From an uncultured Kiloniellaceae bacterium (GTDB lineage Bacteria > Pseudomonadota > Alphaproteobacteria > Kiloniellales > Kiloniellaceae): a stretch of DNA of 64,000 bases. Position 1 is the first letter of the stretch. Each line of letters opens with the position of its first letter. Location: NCBI GenBank assembly GCA_947493695.1, contig CANLSF010000005.1, positions 546,096 through 610,095 of the forward strand, written 5' to 3'. Below the pieces are notes generated by a model that saw only the letters and a list, made by a program, of their open reading frames with translations, had not been told where the DNA came from and did not search any database. The position numbers and the translations under genes were made by a program. Below, piece after piece: positions 63,016-64,000 of this stretch.

Positions 63016-63722
63016 CCTTATCCACCATCTCTCTGCTCGCCGAAGCCAAAGCTGAAGTCGGAGCCAAAGAATTCACGAGGCAGATGCCTGATGGTATCGA
63101 TGTATGTAAGACGATTGAGGGGTTGAAGTCGATTCAGAATCCGGATGTCGCCCTTGCAATCTGGCGCCGATCCCCACCCTTATGTTTGCGAAGCTGGCTG
63201 GAGCAGCTGGCTCCGCCCGCGCTGCCCGATCTGAGACTGCTTATCCGGCCAGCCGATCTGCATCGCGCCATGCAGCCGCTTCTGGAAGAAGCGGGCATGC
63301 CAGGCGGTTCCATGCGCGACCTTCTGCTCGACGACATCGACACACTGGTCCAGCAGTACGCCGATATCGTCGGCACTGAACTGATCGATGTTCGTTTCGA
63401 GCGGATCTCCCATGACGCTTGTTGGAAGTTTCATCGGGACAGCGTGGAGACACGACTGCTTACGACCTATCGCGGCTCGGCGACCGAGTGGGTTCATCCG
63501 TCACAATCAGAAGCAGCGCTCAGCGAGCAGAAAGAGTTCATGGGGCCAATCGAGAGACTGGCGGTGCATGACGTTGCCATCTTCCGGGGAAGCAGTGCGG
63601 GACCTGGGCGCGGGATCGTGCATCGTTCCCCTCCCATCGCCGGCACCGGAGAAACACGCTTGTTGCTCTGCCTGAACACGCCGTCAATGTCATCCCCCAA
63701 ACAATGGCCGGCTCCAGTGTAA
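63012..63722 (+). CDS. DUF1826 domain protein
   Basis: 236 residues from the ATG at 63012, which overlaps the upstream stop as ATGA. DUF1826 features are [11 protein letters not shown], a [23 protein letters not shown] segment with His and Asp that could bind metal, and [18 protein letters not shown] near the end. This family regularly accompanies COG0523 GTPases in zinc-responsive operons; the biochemical role is unknown. The FHRD ... HRSPP arrangement is reminiscent of a double-stranded beta-helix oxygenase fold, which is speculation. Confidence 0.88.
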   Translation: MTLSTISLLAEAKAEVGAKEFTRQMPDGIDVCKTIEGLKSIQNPDVALAIWRRSPPLCLRSWLEQLAPPALPDLRLLIRPADLHRAMQPLLEEAGMPGGSMRDLLLDDIDTLVQQYADIVGTELIDVRFERISHDACWKFHRDSVETRLLTTYRGSATEWVHPSQSEAALSEQKEFMGPIERLAVHDVAIFRGSSAGPGRGIVHRSPPIAGTGETRLLLCLNTPSMSSPKQWPAPV

Positions 63723-63774
63723 CGCGTTAAGCAAAGGACCTTGGAATTCATGTACGAGATCAGCGTACATCACT

Positions 63775-63814
63775 GTCAGGCAAGAGAGCTCTGGGTCAGG
63801 CAAGACGGCTCTGG
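63775..63814. repeat. Tandem 20-bp repeat, two copies
   Basis: GTCAGGCAAGAGAGCTCTGG (63775-63794) is followed directly by GTCAGGCAAGACGGCTCTGG (63795-63814), 18 of 20 bases identical. Non-coding; no function assigned. Confidence 0.75.
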
Positions 63815-63877
63815 GAACAGCTTGGTGGGAGAAAACCTTGAGTCCAATTCAAGGCCATACACGCTCTTGAACGCAGA

Positions 63878-63899
63878 AAGCCACCCCTTTGGGTGGCTT
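63878..63899 (+). terminator. Rho-independent-type hairpin downstream of the zinc operon
   Basis: Nine-bp perfect stem AAGCCACCC / GGGTGGCTT with a CTTT loop. The following bases (GTGTGTGGG) are not a clean T-run on the plus strand, but the minus strand also lacks one, so direction is unsure. Confidence 0.6.
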
Positions 63900-64000
63900 G
63901 TGTGTGGGTTGGCTCTGGATTTGTTTGGTTTCGGGGTCATGATTTGCGCATTGCGCAGTCTGCGCGCGGGCTGTTCGCCCGTGCCGGGCCTTCGGGCTAA

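Overview
The window looks like the chromosome of a free-living, probably marine alphaproteobacterium. The support is indirect: moderately high GC, a complete Na+-translocating NADH:quinone reductase (nqrA-F with apbE and nqrM), a TRAP transporter, Liv- and Dpp-type ABC importers, many small catabolic clusters with their own regulators, and tight operons full of ATGA overlaps. No rRNA, tRNA, CRISPR array, intact transposon or prophage was recognised. The species cannot be named from sequence alone. Most of the window is accessory metabolism.

Layout. (1) 1-5.5 kb: a thiamine-diphosphate (ThDP) enzyme cut by the left edge, an aldehyde dehydrogenase, a split two-gene ThDP decarboxylase of the sulfopyruvate/phosphonopyruvate decarboxylase type, and a LysR regulator. 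(2) 5.6-10.7 kb: a signalling island in which a histidine kinase (with a CheY-like receiver protein) and a methyl-accepting chemotaxis protein carry visibly homologous sensor regions. (3) 10.7-12.1 kb: an AT-rich gap and a SprT-like protein that has lost its HExxH active site. (4) 12.1-14.1 kb: acr3 and an arsR-arsC fusion gene. (5) 14.3-31.8 kb: a 12-gene same-strand operon with two small genes and a regulator beyond its promoter end. (6) 32.0-34.3 kb: arsJ and its partner GAPDH gene. (7) 35.0-41.8 kb: TRAP transporter, LysR, aldehyde dehydrogenase, SDR. (8) 42.2-50.8 kb: SDR, ketopantoate-reductase-like, creatininase-like and MarR genes, divergent from a Dpp-type ABC importer, with two copies of a palindrome in the shared promoter. 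(9) 51.3-59.7 kb: apbE, a CBS-domain protein, nqrABCDEF, nqrM and a 58-residue membrane protein. (10) 60.2-63.7 kb: a likely Zur-controlled zinc-starvation operon (folE, hisI, unknown, COG0523 GTPase, DUF1826).

The strongest candidate for an undescribed system is the 14.3-31.8 kb block. A branched-chain-amino-acid-type importer (livH, livM, livK, livG) ends in an ATPase gene in which a LivF-like domain is fused to a Tm-1-like (UPF0261) domain. It is followed by a phosphoenolpyruvate-hydrolase-like TIM barrel, a flotillin/YqiK-like coiled-coil membrane protein, an SRPBCC protein, an SRPBCC-quinone oxidoreductase fusion, a fumarylacetoacetase-family enzyme, an alpha/beta hydrolase and an amidohydrolase. 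Upstream sits a Fis-type regulator whose N-terminal sensor resembles the TIM barrel, and a further gene that looks like a decayed copy of that barrel. I read this as a transport-catabolism unit in which the Tm-1/TIM-barrel pair, known as the two halves of the plant Tm-1 protein, is physically tied to a transporter ATPase and also used for sensing. The substrate is unknown. The block lies between the two halves of the arsenic-resistance gene set, so it may have been inserted there.
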